Source: Rhodococcoides kyotonense
GTDB taxonomy: Bacteria; Actinomycetota; Actinomycetes; Mycobacteriales; Mycobacteriaceae
Length of the DNA stretch: 64,000 nucleotides
NCBI RefSeq assembly: GCF_900188125.1
Contig: NZ_FZOW01000010.1
Span: forward strand, 1-64,000
Reading direction: 5' to 3'
A program made the translations under genes and the position numbers. Shown here in pieces: positions 49,089-59,431 of this stretch (position 1 is the stretch's first letter; each line of letters opens with the position of its first letter). The notes beneath the pieces are model-generated. The model was given only the letters and a program-made list of their open reading frames with translations. It did not search any database and had not been told where the DNA came from.

Positions 49089-50621
49089 TCAGCGCTTCGA
49101 GCGCTGCTTTATCCGTGCTGTCAGCTCCTGCACCTGGTCGTACACCTTGCGACGCTCGGTCATCTCCTTGCGGATCTTCTTGTCGGCGTACATCACCGTG
49201 GTGTGGTCTCGCCCGAACGTCTGCCCGATCTTCGGAAGCGACAGGTCGGTGAGCTCACGGCACAGGTACATCGCGATCTGACGAGCCATCGCGAGGGCAC
49301 GGGCCTTTCCTGGCCCGCACAGGTCGTCGATCGTGGTGTTGAAGTACTCGGCTGTGACGGCCATGATCGTCGCCGCGTTGATCTCGAGGCTCGAGGAGTC
49401 CGGCATCAGATCGCGTAGGACGACTTCGGCGAGAGTGCGGTCGAGCGCCTGCCCGTTGAGCGACGCGAACGCGGTGACGCGAATCAGCGCGCCCTCGAGC
49501 TCACGGATGTTGCGTTCGATTCGGCTTGCGATCAGCTCGAGGACGTCGTGCGGTACATCGAGCCGGTCCATCCTGGCCTTCTTGCTCAAGATCGCGATAC
49601 GCGTCTCGAGTTCCGGCGGCTGGACGTCGGTGATGAGTCCCCACTCGAACCTCGTGCGCAGGCGTTCCTCGAGGGTGGCCAGCTGCTTCGGCGGACGGTC
49701 GGACGACACGACGATCTGCTTGTTCGCGTTGTGCAGCGTGTTGAAGGTGTGGAAGAACTCCTCCTGGATGCCTTCCTTGCCTTCGATGAACTGGATGTCG
49801 TCGACGAGGAGGACGTCCGTCTCGCGGTAGCGGCGTTTGAAGGCGACCTTGCGATCGTCACGGAGGCTGTTGATGAAGTCGTTGGTGAATTCCTCGGTGG
49901 AGACGTACTTCACTCGCATACCGGGGAAGAGACGTTGGGCGTAGTGGCCCGCAGCATGCAGAAGATGAGTCTTGCCGAGGCCCGACGCACCCCACACGAA
50001 CAGCGGGTTGTAGGCGCGGGCAGGTGCCTCGGCGATCGCAACGGCGGCCGCGTGCGCGAAGCGGTTGGAGGCACCGATGACGAAGGTGTCGAACGTGTAT
50101 TTTGCGTTCAAACTGCCTGCACCTGCGGGAGGTGCCGTCGTCTCGGGGGGTTTGGTGAAGTACGTCGGCCACGAATTCTGAACGCTGGTGAGTGCGTCGC
50201 CGTCGTCGTCGACCTCTTCGTAATCCGCGGTCTCCGAGTCCGACGGTTCGTCGTCGGAGCTCGTGAGAAATCGACGACGGTACGTCGGTGAGCTGGGTGT
50301 TTCGGGGTGTTGGACGCGGTCGCCGTCCGACTTCTCCTCTTCGGGTGCCGAGATACGGACGCCGAGACCTTCGACTCCCTGGCCCAGATGACGGCCGAGC
50401 GCATGAAGGATCGGCTCGCGCAGGTCTCGCTCGATCGCTTCCTGTGCGAAAGACGACGGTACGGCGAGCAGAGCGAAGCCCTGCGTCAGAGTCAGTGGCT
50501 CGACCAGCGCCAGCCAGGCCTTCTGCCCCTTGGTCAGGGGTGGACCGCTGTGCCGATCGGACGTCAACTCCGTGACAACCTCAGGCCAGACGCGCGCCAG
50601 CGCACCCGGATCGTCGTTCAC
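49089..50621 (-). CDS. dnaA: Chromosomal replication initiator DnaA
   Basis: A 510-residue AAA+ initiator. Domain II is long and acidic (about 95-165, [20 protein letters not shown]). Domain III has Walker [15 protein letters not shown] near 212 and Walker [15 protein letters not shown]. Domain IV ends with the DNA-binding signature [14 protein letters not shown] near 475. GTG 50621 is the start because AGGAGG precedes it by 6 nt and the protein then begins [15 protein letters not shown]; the 58-codon upstream extension lies in the rpmH-side intergenic region. Confidence 0.98.
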   Translation of the reverse strand: MNDDPGALARVWPEVVTELTSDRHSGPPLTKGQKAWLALVEPLTLTQGFALLAVPSSFAQEAIERDLREPILHALGRHLGQGVEGLGVRISAPEEEKSDGDRVQHPETPSSPTYRRRFLTSSDDEPSDSETADYEEVDDDGDALTSVQNSWPTYFTKPPETTAPPAGAGSLNAKYTFDTFVIGASNRFAHAAAVAIAEAPARAYNPLFVWGASGLGKTHLLHAAGHYAQRLFPGMRVKYVSTEEFTNDFINSLRDDRKVAFKRRYRETDVLLVDDIQFIEGKEGIQEEFFHTFNTLHNANKQIVVSSDRPPKQLATLEERLRTRFEWGLITDVQPPELETRIAILSKKARMDRLDVPHDVLELIASRIERNIRELEGALIRVTAFASLNGQALDRTLAEVVLRDLMPDSSSLEINAATIMAVTAEYFNTTIDDLCGPGKARALAMARQIAMYLCRELTDLSLPKIGQTFGRDHTTVMYADKKIRKEMTERRKVYDQVQELTARIKQRSKR

Positions 50622-51224
50622 GGTGCCTCCTATTCGAACAGTGTCTACAACGGCTGAATCCGATGATCTTTTTCCCACCCGCGTCACGTCGAATTCGGCT
50701 ATCGTCCCCTCATCACGACGTTCTTCGGGGGATCCACAGTCGAGCAGTGCACACGCGCCGGGTACGAATATGCCACTCGAGCCGTGTTTCCACACAATTA
50801 TCCACAGGTGTGGATTAACGACACCGTTGTTACCCCATCCGGAGCCGCCGGCGCTTTTTCGGGCTTTTCGATGGTTCTGACCAGCTGCGTTATGAGGATT
50901 CGCGAAACTCGAGTTATGGGACCGGCCTGTGAGTAACGCACGACACGGTCCGGGATGCGGTTATGCACACACCTTCGTCCCCATGGATGTGGATGAATTA
51001 CACGGTTGTAGTCCTCGAGGCGTAGATTCGACGAGTTTGACCACTGCGGGGTCGATCAGTACTCTCGAACAGTCACCCAAGGCGAGGTGGCCGATGCTTG
51101 CTGGCTGCATACAGTCTGTGTTCACTCGGATTCTCGCTCGGGGATGTAACCGGCGTTCGACCGAACCCGTTACCACCGTTGCCGACGCCCTCAGGGCGTC
51201 AATGATTTTCGAGGAGTGTTCACC
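50622..51224. promoter_or_regulatory. dnaA-rpmH intergenic region with DnaA boxes
   Basis: A 603-nt divergent region without a gene. It has a perfect TTATCCACA at 50798-50806 beside TGTGGATTA at 50809-50817, plus 8/9 matches at 50961-50969 (TTATGCACA) and 50988-50996 (TGTGGATGA). These can serve dnaA autoregulation and a second lobe of the origin. Promoters for dnaA and the rpmH operon must lie here. Confidence 0.7.
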
Positions 51225-51368
51225 GTGGCCAAGGGCAAGCGGACGTTCCAGCCGAACAACCGACGCCGCGCGCGTGTTCATGGCTTCCGTCTTCGTATGC
51301 GTACGCGTGCAGGTCGTGCAATCGTTTCTGCACGTCGGGGTAAGGGCCGTAAGGAACTCACCGCCTAA
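51225..51368 (+). CDS. rpmH: 50S ribosomal protein L34
   Basis: A 47-residue basic protein beginning at GTG 51225 with GAGGAGTG 7 nt upstream. It contains the L34 core [20 protein letters not shown] and [18 protein letters not shown]. It is the first gene of the rpmH-rnpA-yidD-yidC-jag operon, divergent from dnaA. Confidence 0.97.
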   Translation: MAKGKRTFQPNNRRRARVHGFRLRMRTRAGRAIVSARRGKGRKELTA

Positions 51369-51400
51369 TTCATTGTTCGTCCGAATTTACGGAGCTCGGG

Positions 51401-51781
51401 GTGTTGCCTGAGCCGCACAGATTGCATCGCAGCGCTGATTTCTCACGTGTGATGCGTCGAGGCCGCCGAATGGGTAGACAAGACTTGGTCGTGCACGCGT
51501 TCGCGCGTGACGACGAGGCTTCTGTTGTCGGTCCCGGTGCCGCGAGATTCGGATTGATCGTCAGTAAAGCTGTCGGGCCGGCGGTAACTCGTCATCGAGT
51601 TGCACGCCGGCTTCGGCATATCTGCGCCACGATGATGCTCGACGTACCCGCTACCAGCGACATCGTGATCCGAGCGCTTCCGGGCGCGGCAGATTCGTCC
51701 TCGAGGGACCTGCAACGGCAGGTTCGCGCGGGGCTGAAGAAACTCGGATACATCGACACTGCGAAAGACATTCGCTCATGA
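51401..51781 (+). CDS. rnpA: Ribonuclease P protein component
   Basis: A 126-residue basic protein that supports the RNase P RNA in maturing tRNA 5' ends. Landmarks: LHRSADFSRVMRRGRRMG, GLIVSKAVGPAVTRHRVARRLRH (the RNR-type motif region) and DIVIRALPGAADSS. Start GTG 51401 follows GGAGCTCGGG. Stop overlaps the yidD ATG by 4 nt. Confidence 0.95.
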   Translation: MLPEPHRLHRSADFSRVMRRGRRMGRQDLVVHAFARDDEASVVGPGAARFGLIVSKAVGPAVTRHRVARRLRHICATMMLDVPATSDIVIRALPGAADSSSRDLQRQVRAGLKKLGYIDTAKDIRS

Positions 51782-52116
51782 CGCTGTTTCGCGTCGTCCG
51801 CTCGCTTCCTGCGCGGACACTCATCTTCTGTATCGAGCTGTATCGCACCTACGTGTCTCCGCTGAGACTGCCCACCTGCCGTTTTTCGCCGACGTGCAGT
51901 GAGTACGCAGTCGAGGCGTTGAGAACGCACGGCGCGATCAAGGGCTCTCTGTTGTCCGTTGTCCGGTTGCTGAAATGCGCGCCCTGGCACTCTGGAGGGT
52001 GGGACCCGGTTCCCGAGCGCGGCTCCTGGCGCCGCAGTTCACCGGTGACAGCCGAACAGACTTCGACCGAAGAAAGCCACGATCTCGTGAGAGTGGACGA
52101 ACAGAGGAGTACATAG
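51778..52116 (+). CDS. yidD: Membrane protein insertion efficiency factor YidD
   Basis: A 112-residue protein with the family core [23 protein letters not shown] (quoted in part: [17 protein letters not shown]) and [16 protein letters not shown]. YidD assists YidC. The conserved Cys residues are present. The C-terminal 30 residues are hydrophilic and variable. ATG overlaps the rnpA stop. Confidence 0.94.
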   Translation: MTLFRVVRSLPARTLIFCIELYRTYVSPLRLPTCRFSPTCSEYAVEALRTHGAIKGSLLSVVRLLKCAPWHSGGWDPVPERGSWRRSSPVTAEQTSTEESHDLVRVDEQRST

Positions 52117-52120
52117 ACCC

Positions 52121-53239
52121 GTGCTCGATTTCATTTACTACCCGGTCTCCTGGATTCTCTGGGTGTGGCACAAGGTATTCGGTGCCGTTCTGGGCGCCGA
52201 CAACGGTTTCGCCTGGGCGCTGTCCGTGGTGTTCCTGGTGTTCACTCTCCGACTGATTCTGTACAAGCCCTTCGTCAAGCAGGTGCGTACGACTCGCCAG
52301 ATGCAGGAGCTGCAGCCGCAGATCAAGGCGCTGCAGAAGAAGTACGGCAAAGACAAGCAGCGCATGGCCGTCGAGATGCAGAAGCTGCAGAAGGAACACG
52401 GGTTCAACCCGATCATGGGTTGCCTTCCTGTCCTTGCTCAGGCGCCGGTGTTCATCGGCCTGTTCCACGTGCTGCGGTCCTTCAACCGAACCGGTACCGG
52501 CGTCGGTCAGCTGGGCTTGTCGCCCGAGGAGAACCGTCAGCTCGGGAACTACGCCTTCTCGGTGAGCGATGTGCAGTCGTTCCTCGACGCTCGACTGTTC
52601 GGTGCTCCGATCTCTGCCTGGATCACCATGCCGCAGGCTCAGCTCGATGCGTTCGTGAACCCGGAAAAGGGACTCGGAATTCCGTCGGTGTGGACGATCG
52701 TCGCGGTCTCCGTCCCGCTCATGATCATTGCCGCGATCGCGACGCACCTGAACTCGCGAGCGTCCGTTGCCCGCCAGAGTGAGGCTGCAGCAGCGAACCC
52801 GCAGTCCGCGATCATGAACAAACTGGCCCTGTACGTCTTCCCGCTCGGTGTCCTCGTTTTCGGTGCATTCCTGCCGATCGCCATCCTGTTGTACTGGGTG
52901 AGTAACAACGCGTGGACCTACGGTCAGCAGCATCTCGTGTTCGGCAAGATCGACCGCGAAGAAGAAGCGAAGAAGAAGGTCGCCCTCGAGAAGCGAACCG
53001 AGAACGCGCCCAAGCCGGGAGTCAAGCCGGTCACCAAACCGAAGCCGGGTGCGCGTCCGAAGTTGTCGAAGATGACGCCTCCCCCCGCCACGGATGGAGC
53101 TGTGTCCGACGGCGAAGCTGTCGAGGCGGATTCGGAGAGTCCGACCAGTACTCCCCCGGCAGGAAATGCTGGCACCCCGCGGCCCAAGAACCAGCGCGTT
53201 CAGCCGAACCGCAACAAGCCCAAGCGCAAGCGGCGCTGA
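52121..53239 (+). CDS. yidC: Membrane protein insertase YidC
   Basis: A 372-residue Oxa1-type insertase without the large Gram-negative periplasmic domain. Five membrane helices are visible: [20 protein letters not shown], then [17 protein letters not shown] with the conserved Arg of the hydrophilic groove, [37 protein letters not shown] and [24 protein letters not shown] coiled cytoplasmic hairpin ([16 protein letters not shown]) follows helix 2. The C-terminal 90 residues are Lys/Pro-rich and basic, fitting ribosome contact. GTG start 52121 follows AGAGGAG. Confidence 0.96.
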   Translation: MLDFIYYPVSWILWVWHKVFGAVLGADNGFAWALSVVFLVFTLRLILYKPFVKQVRTTRQMQELQPQIKALQKKYGKDKQRMAVEMQKLQKEHGFNPIMGCLPVLAQAPVFIGLFHVLRSFNRTGTGVGQLGLSPEENRQLGNYAFSVSDVQSFLDARLFGAPISAWITMPQAQLDAFVNPEKGLGIPSVWTIVAVSVPLMIIAAIATHLNSRASVARQSEAAAANPQSAIMNKLALYVFPLGVLVFGAFLPIAILLYWVSNNAWTYGQQHLVFGKIDREEEAKKKVALEKRTENAPKPGVKPVTKPKPGARPKLSKMTPPPATDGAVSDGEAVEADSESPTSTPPAGNAGTPRPKNQRVQPNRNKPKRKRR

Positions 53240-53266
53240 CCGAGTCGATCGATGACAGGGACGAAG

Positions 53267-53899
53267 ATGTCTGCAGATACCGATGGAACAACGAGTACTG
53301 ACAACGCAGTGAACGCTGGGGACGGAGCTGGTGAGGTCGTGGCAGTCGAAACCGAGAAGGTCGTCGAGGACGAGGCCGTGAAGAAGTCCGCTGTCGACGA
53401 GTCGGTCGACGACGCGGTGGACGACGACGAAGATGCCGAGGACTACCTCGTCGAGGAAGGCGAGATCGCCGGTGACTACCTCGAGCAGCTTCTGGACGTT
53501 CTGGACTTCGACGGTGATATCGATCTGGACGTCGAGGGTGATCGTGCGATCGTCAGCATCGACGGCGGCGACGACCTGAGCAAGCTCGTCGGGCGTAAGG
53601 GCGAGGTGCTGGACGCGCTGCAGGAACTGACGCGGCTCGCGGTGCAGCAGTCGACGGGTGAGCGCAGCAAGCTGATGCTCGACGTCGCTGGATGGCGCGC
53701 CGGTCGTCGAAGCGAGCTCAGCACATTGGGTGTCGAGGCAGCTCGTCGAGTACTCGAAAGCGGAGATCGTGAGGAGCTTGCTCCGATGACTCCCTTCGAG
53801 CGAAAGATCGTGCACGACGCCGTAGCCAAGATCGATGGTGTCGACAGCGAGAGTACCGGTGTGGAACCTGCACGACGTGTGGTCGTCGTGAAGTCCTGA
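53267..53899 (+). CDS. jag: Jag/R3H-domain RNA-binding protein
   Basis: A 210-residue protein: a very acidic N-terminal 65 residues (VDDAVDDDEDAEDYLVEEGE), a KH domain (about 80-140, VGRKGEVLDALQELTRLAV) and a C-terminal R3H domain (ESGDREELAPMTPFERKIVHDAV). It is the usual partner gene of yidC. The ATG at 53267 is preferred because AGGGACGAAG precedes it; an ATG five codons earlier is possible. A strong terminator follows. Confidence 0.93.
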   Translation: MSADTDGTTSTDNAVNAGDGAGEVVAVETEKVVEDEAVKKSAVDESVDDAVDDDEDAEDYLVEEGEIAGDYLEQLLDVLDFDGDIDLDVEGDRAIVSIDGGDDLSKLVGRKGEVLDALQELTRLAVQQSTGERSKLMLDVAGWRAGRRSELSTLGVEAARRVLESGDREELAPMTPFERKIVHDAVAKIDGVDSESTGVEPARRVVVVKS

Positions 53900-53916
53900 T
53901 TTTCTGTTCGACGCCG

Positions 53917-53956
53917 CGAAGGCCCCCAACTCCGGTTGGGGGCCTTCGTTTGTTTT
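53917..53956 (+). terminator. Rho-independent terminator of the rpmH-jag operon
   Basis: A perfect 14-bp stem CGAAGGCCCCCAAC/GTTGGGGGCCTTCG with loop TCCG, followed by TTTGTTTT. It begins 18 nt after the jag stop. Confidence 0.92.
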
Positions 53957-54025
53957 GGGGCTTGTTTGTTTCGGGGGTTGCTCGGCGCCGGCGATGTTAA
54001 ATCGCATCGGTGTGATTTTCGGCCG

Positions 54026-54041
54026 TGTTTCACGTGAAACG
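54026..54041. other. parS site 1
   Basis: TGTTTCACGTGAAACG: perfect 14-nt core GTTTCACGTGAAAC, a ParB-binding palindrome. Confidence 0.93.
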
Positions 54042-54473
54042 GGGCGGTGCGAAGAAACGTCACAGTGACGATGCCGGCCTAGGGCTCGGTGCATCCAAAT
54101 TCAGCGTGTTTTCGCCGATTTCTACCGTCGTCCGGAGGATGTCGAAGATGCTGGCACCGTCGTTTCGGTGGCGTGGAAGTGTGTCCACAGTCGACGGGAG
54201 CCATGCGGTTGAACTCATCGATCCTTGTCGGAATGCCAAGGCGTTTCGCGGAATGTAACGACAGACCCGGTAAGGCGTCTGTGATCAACTCGCTCGGTGC
54301 GGAGTGGACCCACGACGTTCGGTTGAGGTTGTCCAGGGTTGGGGTGAATCCGGGCCGGCTACCCGGGCTGAAGCTCGACGCCACGAGAATTCTTCGAGCA
54401 TTGGGTTTCGGCCACGGCGCGCTTGTTCGCCTCGATCCTGTTTGCTGCGCGGCCCGCCACCCTGCTGCCGAGT

Positions 54474-54489
54474 CGTTTCACGTGAAACA
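54474..54489. other. parS site 2
   Basis: CGTTTCACGTGAAACA: perfect core palindrome. Confidence 0.93.
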
Positions 54490-54808
54490 GAAGATGCTTC
54501 GGTGTTGTCCGAGGACGCTGAACATCTATGGCACATATTGCCGCCGAAGTTGACGATCAGCTGCGCTCCGCGTGGTGCCCTCGATTCGGTTCGATTCCGC
54601 CCCGGGATCTGAATGCGTTGTCGGCAACCACTTGTGCGGGGTCCGTCGCAGTCTGTGTCGGCCGAGAGGGAAGTCCAAACTTATGACGCGACGGACCATG
54701 TCAGTGGAACGGAACATCTCCGATCGGTGTGGATGGTGAGCTAGGCGGTTGGTGAGAAGTTCGGTTCGGTCGTCGATGTACTCGTGGGACGGGAGACATG
54801 GTTCAGGT

Positions 54809-54824
54809 CGTTCCACGTGAAACC
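54809..54824. other. parS-like site 3 (one mismatch)
   Basis: CGTTCCACGTGAAACC: core differs at one base (GTTCCACG for GTTTCACG), so ParB binding may be weaker. Confidence 0.7.
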
Positions 54825-55127
54825 GGTCCCCTACTCTCAGGGTCTGGATGATGTCCGCGGAGCGTCCGTCGGACTGGCTTCGGTTGCACCGTAGAGATGG
54901 GTCCTCATTCCGAACGATTGTGAGTGCCGGGACATCGGATTCCGACAACCATTGAATTCCGGTGGCAGGGTGCAGATCATCGATCGACCCGGATCCGTTT
55001 CGTCGGACAACTCCTTCGAGTGCTCGGCGGGTGACTGTGCCGAGGCGGCCGCTAGCGCACCCAGTTGTGCGCGGCAGGGTAAGAACACAGGAAGTAGGCG
55101 ACACGGTCGCAACCAACGGCGGACCGT

Positions 55128-55143
55128 CGTTTCACGTGAAACC
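55128..55143. other. parS site 4
   Basis: CGTTTCACGTGAAACC: perfect core palindrome. Confidence 0.93.
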
Positions 55144-55638
55144 CGGTGCATCGCGAAGCGGTCCTGAGTTGGGCGGCGTTGCACTTGACTCATTGGCTCC
55201 GAGCATCGGTAGATGATCCAGAGCTGACCTTCCTTAAAGGAGTGGCTGCTGCATCGAAGATGCTGGATCTATCTGTCAGTGCGATCGAGTGCATCGTGAG
55301 TTCGAGGTTGAGACGTCGCTGGGCGAGGCAGCGATCCGGGAACGATCGAATCTCCGGAGGGCACCGAGCCGTACTGTCGAATCAAGAGTGTTCGGAGCAC
55401 GACGCCGCTAGTGCCGTCGCGTGATGGAACCGTCGACGGGTGCTCGACGCAGATCTGGATCCGTAGGTGGTCGGTATTCTGCGGGACCTCGTTGAGAGAC
55501 CGACGACGTTCGGTACAACGTCGCCGGTGGAACTGTGCTCGTCCTGCCTCTCAGGCCGAGTCTGGGACTGTCTGCACAGCTACCCGACAGCGCGCGAGAG
55601 CGCGGTGCATGATCCTTCGGCACCCTGAAGTCGGTGCC

Positions 55639-55654
55639 AGTTTCACGTGAAACC
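55639..55654. other. parS site 5
   Basis: AGTTTCACGTGAAACC: perfect core palindrome. Confidence 0.93.
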
Positions 55655-56207
55655 CAGGATCCTCGGAGAACCAAGTCCCGCGTTCGATTCGACTCGATCG
55701 TTGCCGGTTTAGCGGGGCGAGTACGGACTGCGCGCGTCTTGTTGGGATGGACTCGGGCAACGGGCTCTGTACGGCCCCCGTCCATCGGTTGCGGTTGGAT
55801 ACAGCCCACGGGGGTTCGGCAGTGGCACGGCTGTGCCGCCAGCATTGGCTTCTTCGTGGTTCACGATGGCACCGAAGTGCTAGCGGGCAGAACGGCGTGG
55901 CAACCCAAGTCTGTTGCTGCATTCGCGCGTCGGATCGGGCAGACGGGTTGGTGTCTGTCGTTCCCCTTGAACCCGACGATCACAAAGAAGCACGCGCGCG
56001 TCATCTGGGTCCTCGGCTGAACGACGCCCGTCGAATGACACCCGCGTTCGTCGGTGTCTCTGCATACGCCCTGTCGAGCGCCGCACGACCCCACTCCCCC
56101 CACATGAGTCCGTTGAGCGGTATAGGCGCACCACGGTCCGACAGCGCCGGTACTCGAGAGGTCTCCTCGAGCCGAACATCCAGTCAGCTCGGTCAGGAGA
56201 CTTCGCC

Positions 56208-56223
56208 AGTTTCACGTGAAACT
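56208..56223. other. parS site 6
   Basis: AGTTTCACGTGAAACT: perfect 16-nt palindrome. Confidence 0.93.
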
Positions 56224-56272
56224 CAGTCCTCCATGCTTCGCGGGTGATTCGGCCATGAACCTGGACTTTCAC

Positions 56273-56288
56273 CGTTTCACGTGAAACG
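56273..56288. other. parS site 7
   Basis: CGTTTCACGTGAAACG: perfect 16-nt palindrome, 65 nt after site 6 and 57 nt before the rsmG start. Confidence 0.93.
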
Positions 56289-56344
56289 GAGCGGGCCATG
56301 AGTCGGCCACGCGGCCGAGTGTGATCGAGAGAACGGAGATAAAC

Positions 56345-57070
56345 GTGTCGGATGCATCCGATAGTTTGGCGAACAGAGGCCCGACGCGGGAGGATGATTC
56401 AGTGGAATCTGAGGCGTTGAATGACGACCATGTGATGGCAACGGCAGAGCGCGTATTCGGCCCTCGGTTCGATCTCGCGAGGAAGTATTACGAGTCCTTG
56501 GCGACCGCCGGAGTCGAGCGTGGCCTCATCGGCCCGCGGGAGGTTCCTCGGCTCTGGGAGCGCCACATCTTGAATTGCGCTGTCGTCGCCGAGTTGATCG
56601 ACGAAGGCGAGCGCGTCGTCGACGTCGGCAGTGGAGCCGGCCTTCCCGGAATCCCGTTGGCGATAGCCCGGCCAGATCTTCACGTCACTCTCGTCGAGCC
56701 ACTCCTCCGCCGCACGGTCTACTTGGCCGAGTTCATCGAGGAGAACGATCTCAATGTTCTCGTGGTGCGCGGTCGCGCCGAGCAACCCGGCGTCAAGAAG
56801 GAAGCGGGTGGTGCAGACGTCGTCACTTCGCGAGCCGTCGCACCGTTGGAGAAGCTCGCCAAGTGGTCCCTCCCGCTGATTCACGAGGGTGGGCGGATGC
56901 TCGCGCTCAAGGGAAGTAGTGCCGAGGAGGAGATCGAACGCGATCGCCCTTCCCTTACCCGCATGGGTGCTGGCAAGCTAGAGGTAGTGAAATGTGGGGT
57001 CGGTATCGTGCCGACTCCGACCATCGTTATCCGTGCGGAACGTGTCCCTCGACGTTTCCAACGCACATGA
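56345..57070 (+). CDS. rsmG: 16S rRNA (guanine-527-N7)-methyltransferase RsmG
   Basis: A 241-residue SAM-dependent methyltransferase acting on 16S rRNA. The N-terminal 30 residues are variable. [17 protein letters not shown] precedes the SAM-binding loop [20 protein letters not shown] near 97; [17 protein letters not shown] is the catalytic-face motif. GTG 56345 is chosen as start because GGAG lies 6 nt upstream; a GTG eight codons earlier lacks a site. First gene of the rsmG-parA-parB unit. Confidence 0.94.
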   Translation: MSDASDSLANRGPTREDDSVESEALNDDHVMATAERVFGPRFDLARKYYESLATAGVERGLIGPREVPRLWERHILNCAVVAELIDEGERVVDVGSGAGLPGIPLAIARPDLHVTLVEPLLRRTVYLAEFIEENDLNVLVVRGRAEQPGVKKEAGGADVVTSRAVAPLEKLAKWSLPLIHEGGRMLALKGSSAEEEIERDRPSLTRMGAGKLEVVKCGVGIVPTPTIVIRAERVPRRFQRT

Positions 57071-57127
57071 CGATCGATTCCAAGCAACTTGTTCTGCACC
57101 AATCCAGTTCCGCATTAAGGAGCACGT

Positions 57128-58141
57128 ATGTCGGGTGGATCTGATCCCGCTGTTTCACGTGAAACAGAGTCCGAGAACGGTAGCGCATCGACGCGATCCG
57201 AAAACCGATCGACAGGTAGCTCGGGCTTCAGCGCCTACAGCAGTATCTCTTCCGACGACACTCCCATCGGTGCGGCCGCGCACCGAGCAAGCCAGATTCT
57301 CCATCCGGGTAGCGGTGGAGTCTCGATCCCGAAGCCCGCGCAGAGGCGGATGCTCACCATCGCCAATCAGAAGGGCGGCGTCGGTAAAACCACCACAGCG
57401 GTGAACCTGGCTGCCGCCCTCGCTATCCAAGGTCTGACCGTCCTGGTTGTCGATCTGGACCCTCAGGGCAACGCCAGCACGGCGTTGGGCGTCGAACATC
57501 ATTCGGGTGTGCCCTCGAGCTACGAGGTGCTACTCGGTGAAGTCACAGCGCGCGAGGCGATCCAGAAGAGCCCACACAGTGACCGGCTCTACTGCATCCC
57601 CGCGACCATCGACCTTGCCGGCGCCGAGATCGAACTCGTGTCCATGGTTGCTCGTGAAGGCCGTCTGAAGACCGCCCTGGCAGATCTCAAAGAGGTCGAT
57701 GCAGACTTCGTACTCATCGACTGCCCCCCTTCTCTCGGGCTGCTGACGGTCAACGCATTGGTAGCGGCCAGCGAAGTGCTGATCCCGATCCAGTGCGAGT
57801 ACTACGCGCTCGAGGGTGTCGGTCAATTGCTGCGCAATATCGAACTCGTCCAAGCACACCTCAATCCGGTGCTGCACGTCTCGACGGTCATTCTGACGAT
57901 GTACGACGGCCGCACCAAGCTCGCAGATCAGGTCGCAGAGGAAGTACGCAAACACTTCGGTGACGCGGTTCTGCGGGCTGTCATACCGCGGAGCGTGAAG
58001 GTATCGGAGGCTCCTGGGTACGGTATGACCGTCCTGGACTACGACCCAGGTTCGCGTGGAGCAATGAGCTACCTCGACGCAGGCAGAGAATTGGCAGCCC
58101 GATCCGCGGTCGCGGCAACAGACGGAACGCAGGAGCGCTAG
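57128..58141 (+). CDS. parA: Chromosome partitioning ATPase ParA
   Basis: A 337-residue Walker-type ATPase that drives origin segregation with ParB. The N-terminal 70 residues are a Ser-rich, disordered extension. The deviant Walker A is [11 protein letters not shown] at 80-90; [11 protein letters not shown] and [11 protein letters not shown] follow as Walker A' and B. Codons for residues 8-13 (AVSRET) are themselves a perfect parS site. It is followed by parB after 4 nt. Confidence 0.96.
   Translation: MSGGSDPAVSRETESENGSASTRSENRSTGSSGFSAYSSISSDDTPIGAAAHRASQILHPGSGGVSIPKPAQRRMLTIANQKGGVGKTTTAVNLAAALAIQGLTVLVVDLDPQGNASTALGVEHHSGVPSSYEVLLGEVTAREAIQKSPHSDRLYCIPATIDLAGAEIELVSMVAREGRLKTALADLKEVDADFVLIDCPPSLGLLTVNALVAASEVLIPIQCEYYALEGVGQLLRNIELVQAHLNPVLHVSTVILTMYDGRTKLADQVAEEVRKHFGDAVLRAVIPRSVKVSEAPGYGMTVLDYDPGSRGAMSYLDAGRELAARSAVAATDGTQER
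57151..57166. other. parS site 8, inside the parA coding sequence
   Basis: TGTTTCACGTGAAACA: the full 16-nt consensus palindrome, in frame within codons 8-13 of parA. Confidence 0.95.
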
Positions 58142-58145
58142 AAAT

Positions 58146-59198
58146 ATGAGTCAAGCACGCAAGGGTGGATTGGGCCGCGGGCTCGCGGCTCTCATCCCCA
58201 CGGGCCCGGATGCGGGACCTCGGCTCGGCAATGCCGCTGCGGATGTCGTCATCGGCAAGGAACGGTCGGTCATCGCTGCAGAGAAGGCTGCTGCAGCACC
58301 GGTGAAGAAAGCCGATCCGGAAGAAACTGCGTCGGCGCCCACCCCCACTCCCCCGGTCCGCAGCACAGACGAGGATCTGGAACCGGCCGGTGCCGTCTAC
58401 CGCGAGATCGCGCCGTCACTGATTCGGCCGAACCCCAAGCAGCCTCGGTCGGTCTTCGACGACGAAGCTCTCGCGGAACTCGTGCATTCGATCCGTGAAT
58501 TCGGACTGATGCAGCCGATCGTCGTACGTGCGCTCGGCGACGACAAGTACGAACTCGTGATGGGTGAGCGGCGCTGGCGCGCCAGCCAGGAAGCCGGCCT
58601 CGAGTCGATCCCGGCGATCGTGCGGGAAACCACCGACGACGCGATGCTTCGCGATGCGCTCCTCGAGAACATTCATCGTGTTCAGCTGAACCCCCTCGAG
58701 GAAGCCGCCGCCTACCAACAGCTCCTCGAGGAGTTCGAGGTGACTCACGAGGAATTGGCGGCGAAGATCGGTCGCTCACGTCCGGTCGTCACCAACATGA
58801 TTCGTCTTCTGAAGCTGCCCATTCCGGTGCAGCGTCGCGTCGCTGCGGGTGTTCTGTCCGCTGGGCACGCTCGAGCGTTGCTGTCGCTGGACGCGGGATC
58901 GGACGCTCAGGAAGCGTTGGCTGCGCGCATCGTCGCCGAGGGACTGTCGGTCCGTGCGACCGAAGAAGCCGTCACTTTGGCCAACCGGAACGACGACGGT
59001 ACCCCGTCGCCGGCACCGAAACGTAAGCCGATTCAGATGCCGGGTCTTCAGGATGTTGCCGATCGGCTCTCCGACTCCTTCGATACCCGCGTGACGGTCA
59101 GCCTCGGTAAGAGAAAAGGCAAGATCGTCGTCGAATTCGGTTCGGTCGACGACCTTCAGCGCATCGTCGACATGATGGAAAGTCAGAAGGGAAAGTAG
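58146..59198 (+). CDS. parB: Chromosome partitioning protein ParB
   Basis: A 350-residue CTP-dependent clamp that loads at parS. It starts with the basic ParA-contact motif [14 protein letters not shown], then a low-complexity linker, the CTPase domain ([29 protein letters not shown] with the GERRxRA motif, and [18 protein letters not shown] with the ENxxR motif), the helix-turn-helix ([20 protein letters not shown]) and a C-terminal dimerisation domain. Follows parA by 4 nt. Confidence 0.97.
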   Translation: MSQARKGGLGRGLAALIPTGPDAGPRLGNAAADVVIGKERSVIAAEKAAAAPVKKADPEETASAPTPTPPVRSTDEDLEPAGAVYREIAPSLIRPNPKQPRSVFDDEALAELVHSIREFGLMQPIVVRALGDDKYELVMGERRWRASQEAGLESIPAIVRETTDDAMLRDALLENIHRVQLNPLEEAAAYQQLLEEFEVTHEELAAKIGRSRPVVTNMIRLLKLPIPVQRRVAAGVLSAGHARALLSLDAGSDAQEALAARIVAEGLSVRATEEAVTLANRNDDGTPSPAPKRKPIQMPGLQDVADRLSDSFDTRVTVSLGKRKGKIVVEFGSVDDLQRIVDMMESQKGK

Positions 59199-59431
59199 CT
59201 CGGGATTTTCAGGACCTGGCGTACGCGGTAGATACGTCACTGTGACGAAGGTGTGTTTGCGAGTACGGCCGATCGACGGAGGGGACCCGAAATATGTTGG
59301 CTTGTAATAGCTTTCGCTTCGCACCGATTCGACACGTCCGAAACGGAACCGATCGCCTATCCTTGGCGAGGGTAGCCGGCACTCGACGCACACGATTGCC
59401 TGGATTCGGTGCTTGGAGGCTGAGGTAAGTA

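Larger units (their letters stand above)
53957..56344. other. 2.4-kb non-coding parS region (putative centromere)
   Basis: Between the jag terminator and rsmG there is no open frame with a family signature, a good ribosome-binding site or actinobacterial codon bias. The stretch contains seven of the eight parS-like sites in the window, spaced 64 to 572 nt apart. Short frames that cross parS sites merely encode Val-Ser-Arg-Glu-Thr. I treat the whole as the segregation centromere rather than a gene region. Confidence 0.7.

Noticed and set aside
51938-54094. 718-codon open frame on the minus strand
   Set aside because: Antisense shadow across yidC and jag, extending through the jag terminator.
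54089-56020. Several 80-190-codon frames in the parS region
   Set aside because: No ribosome-binding site, no family resemblance, unusual residue mix, and they run across parS palindromes; treated as non-coding.
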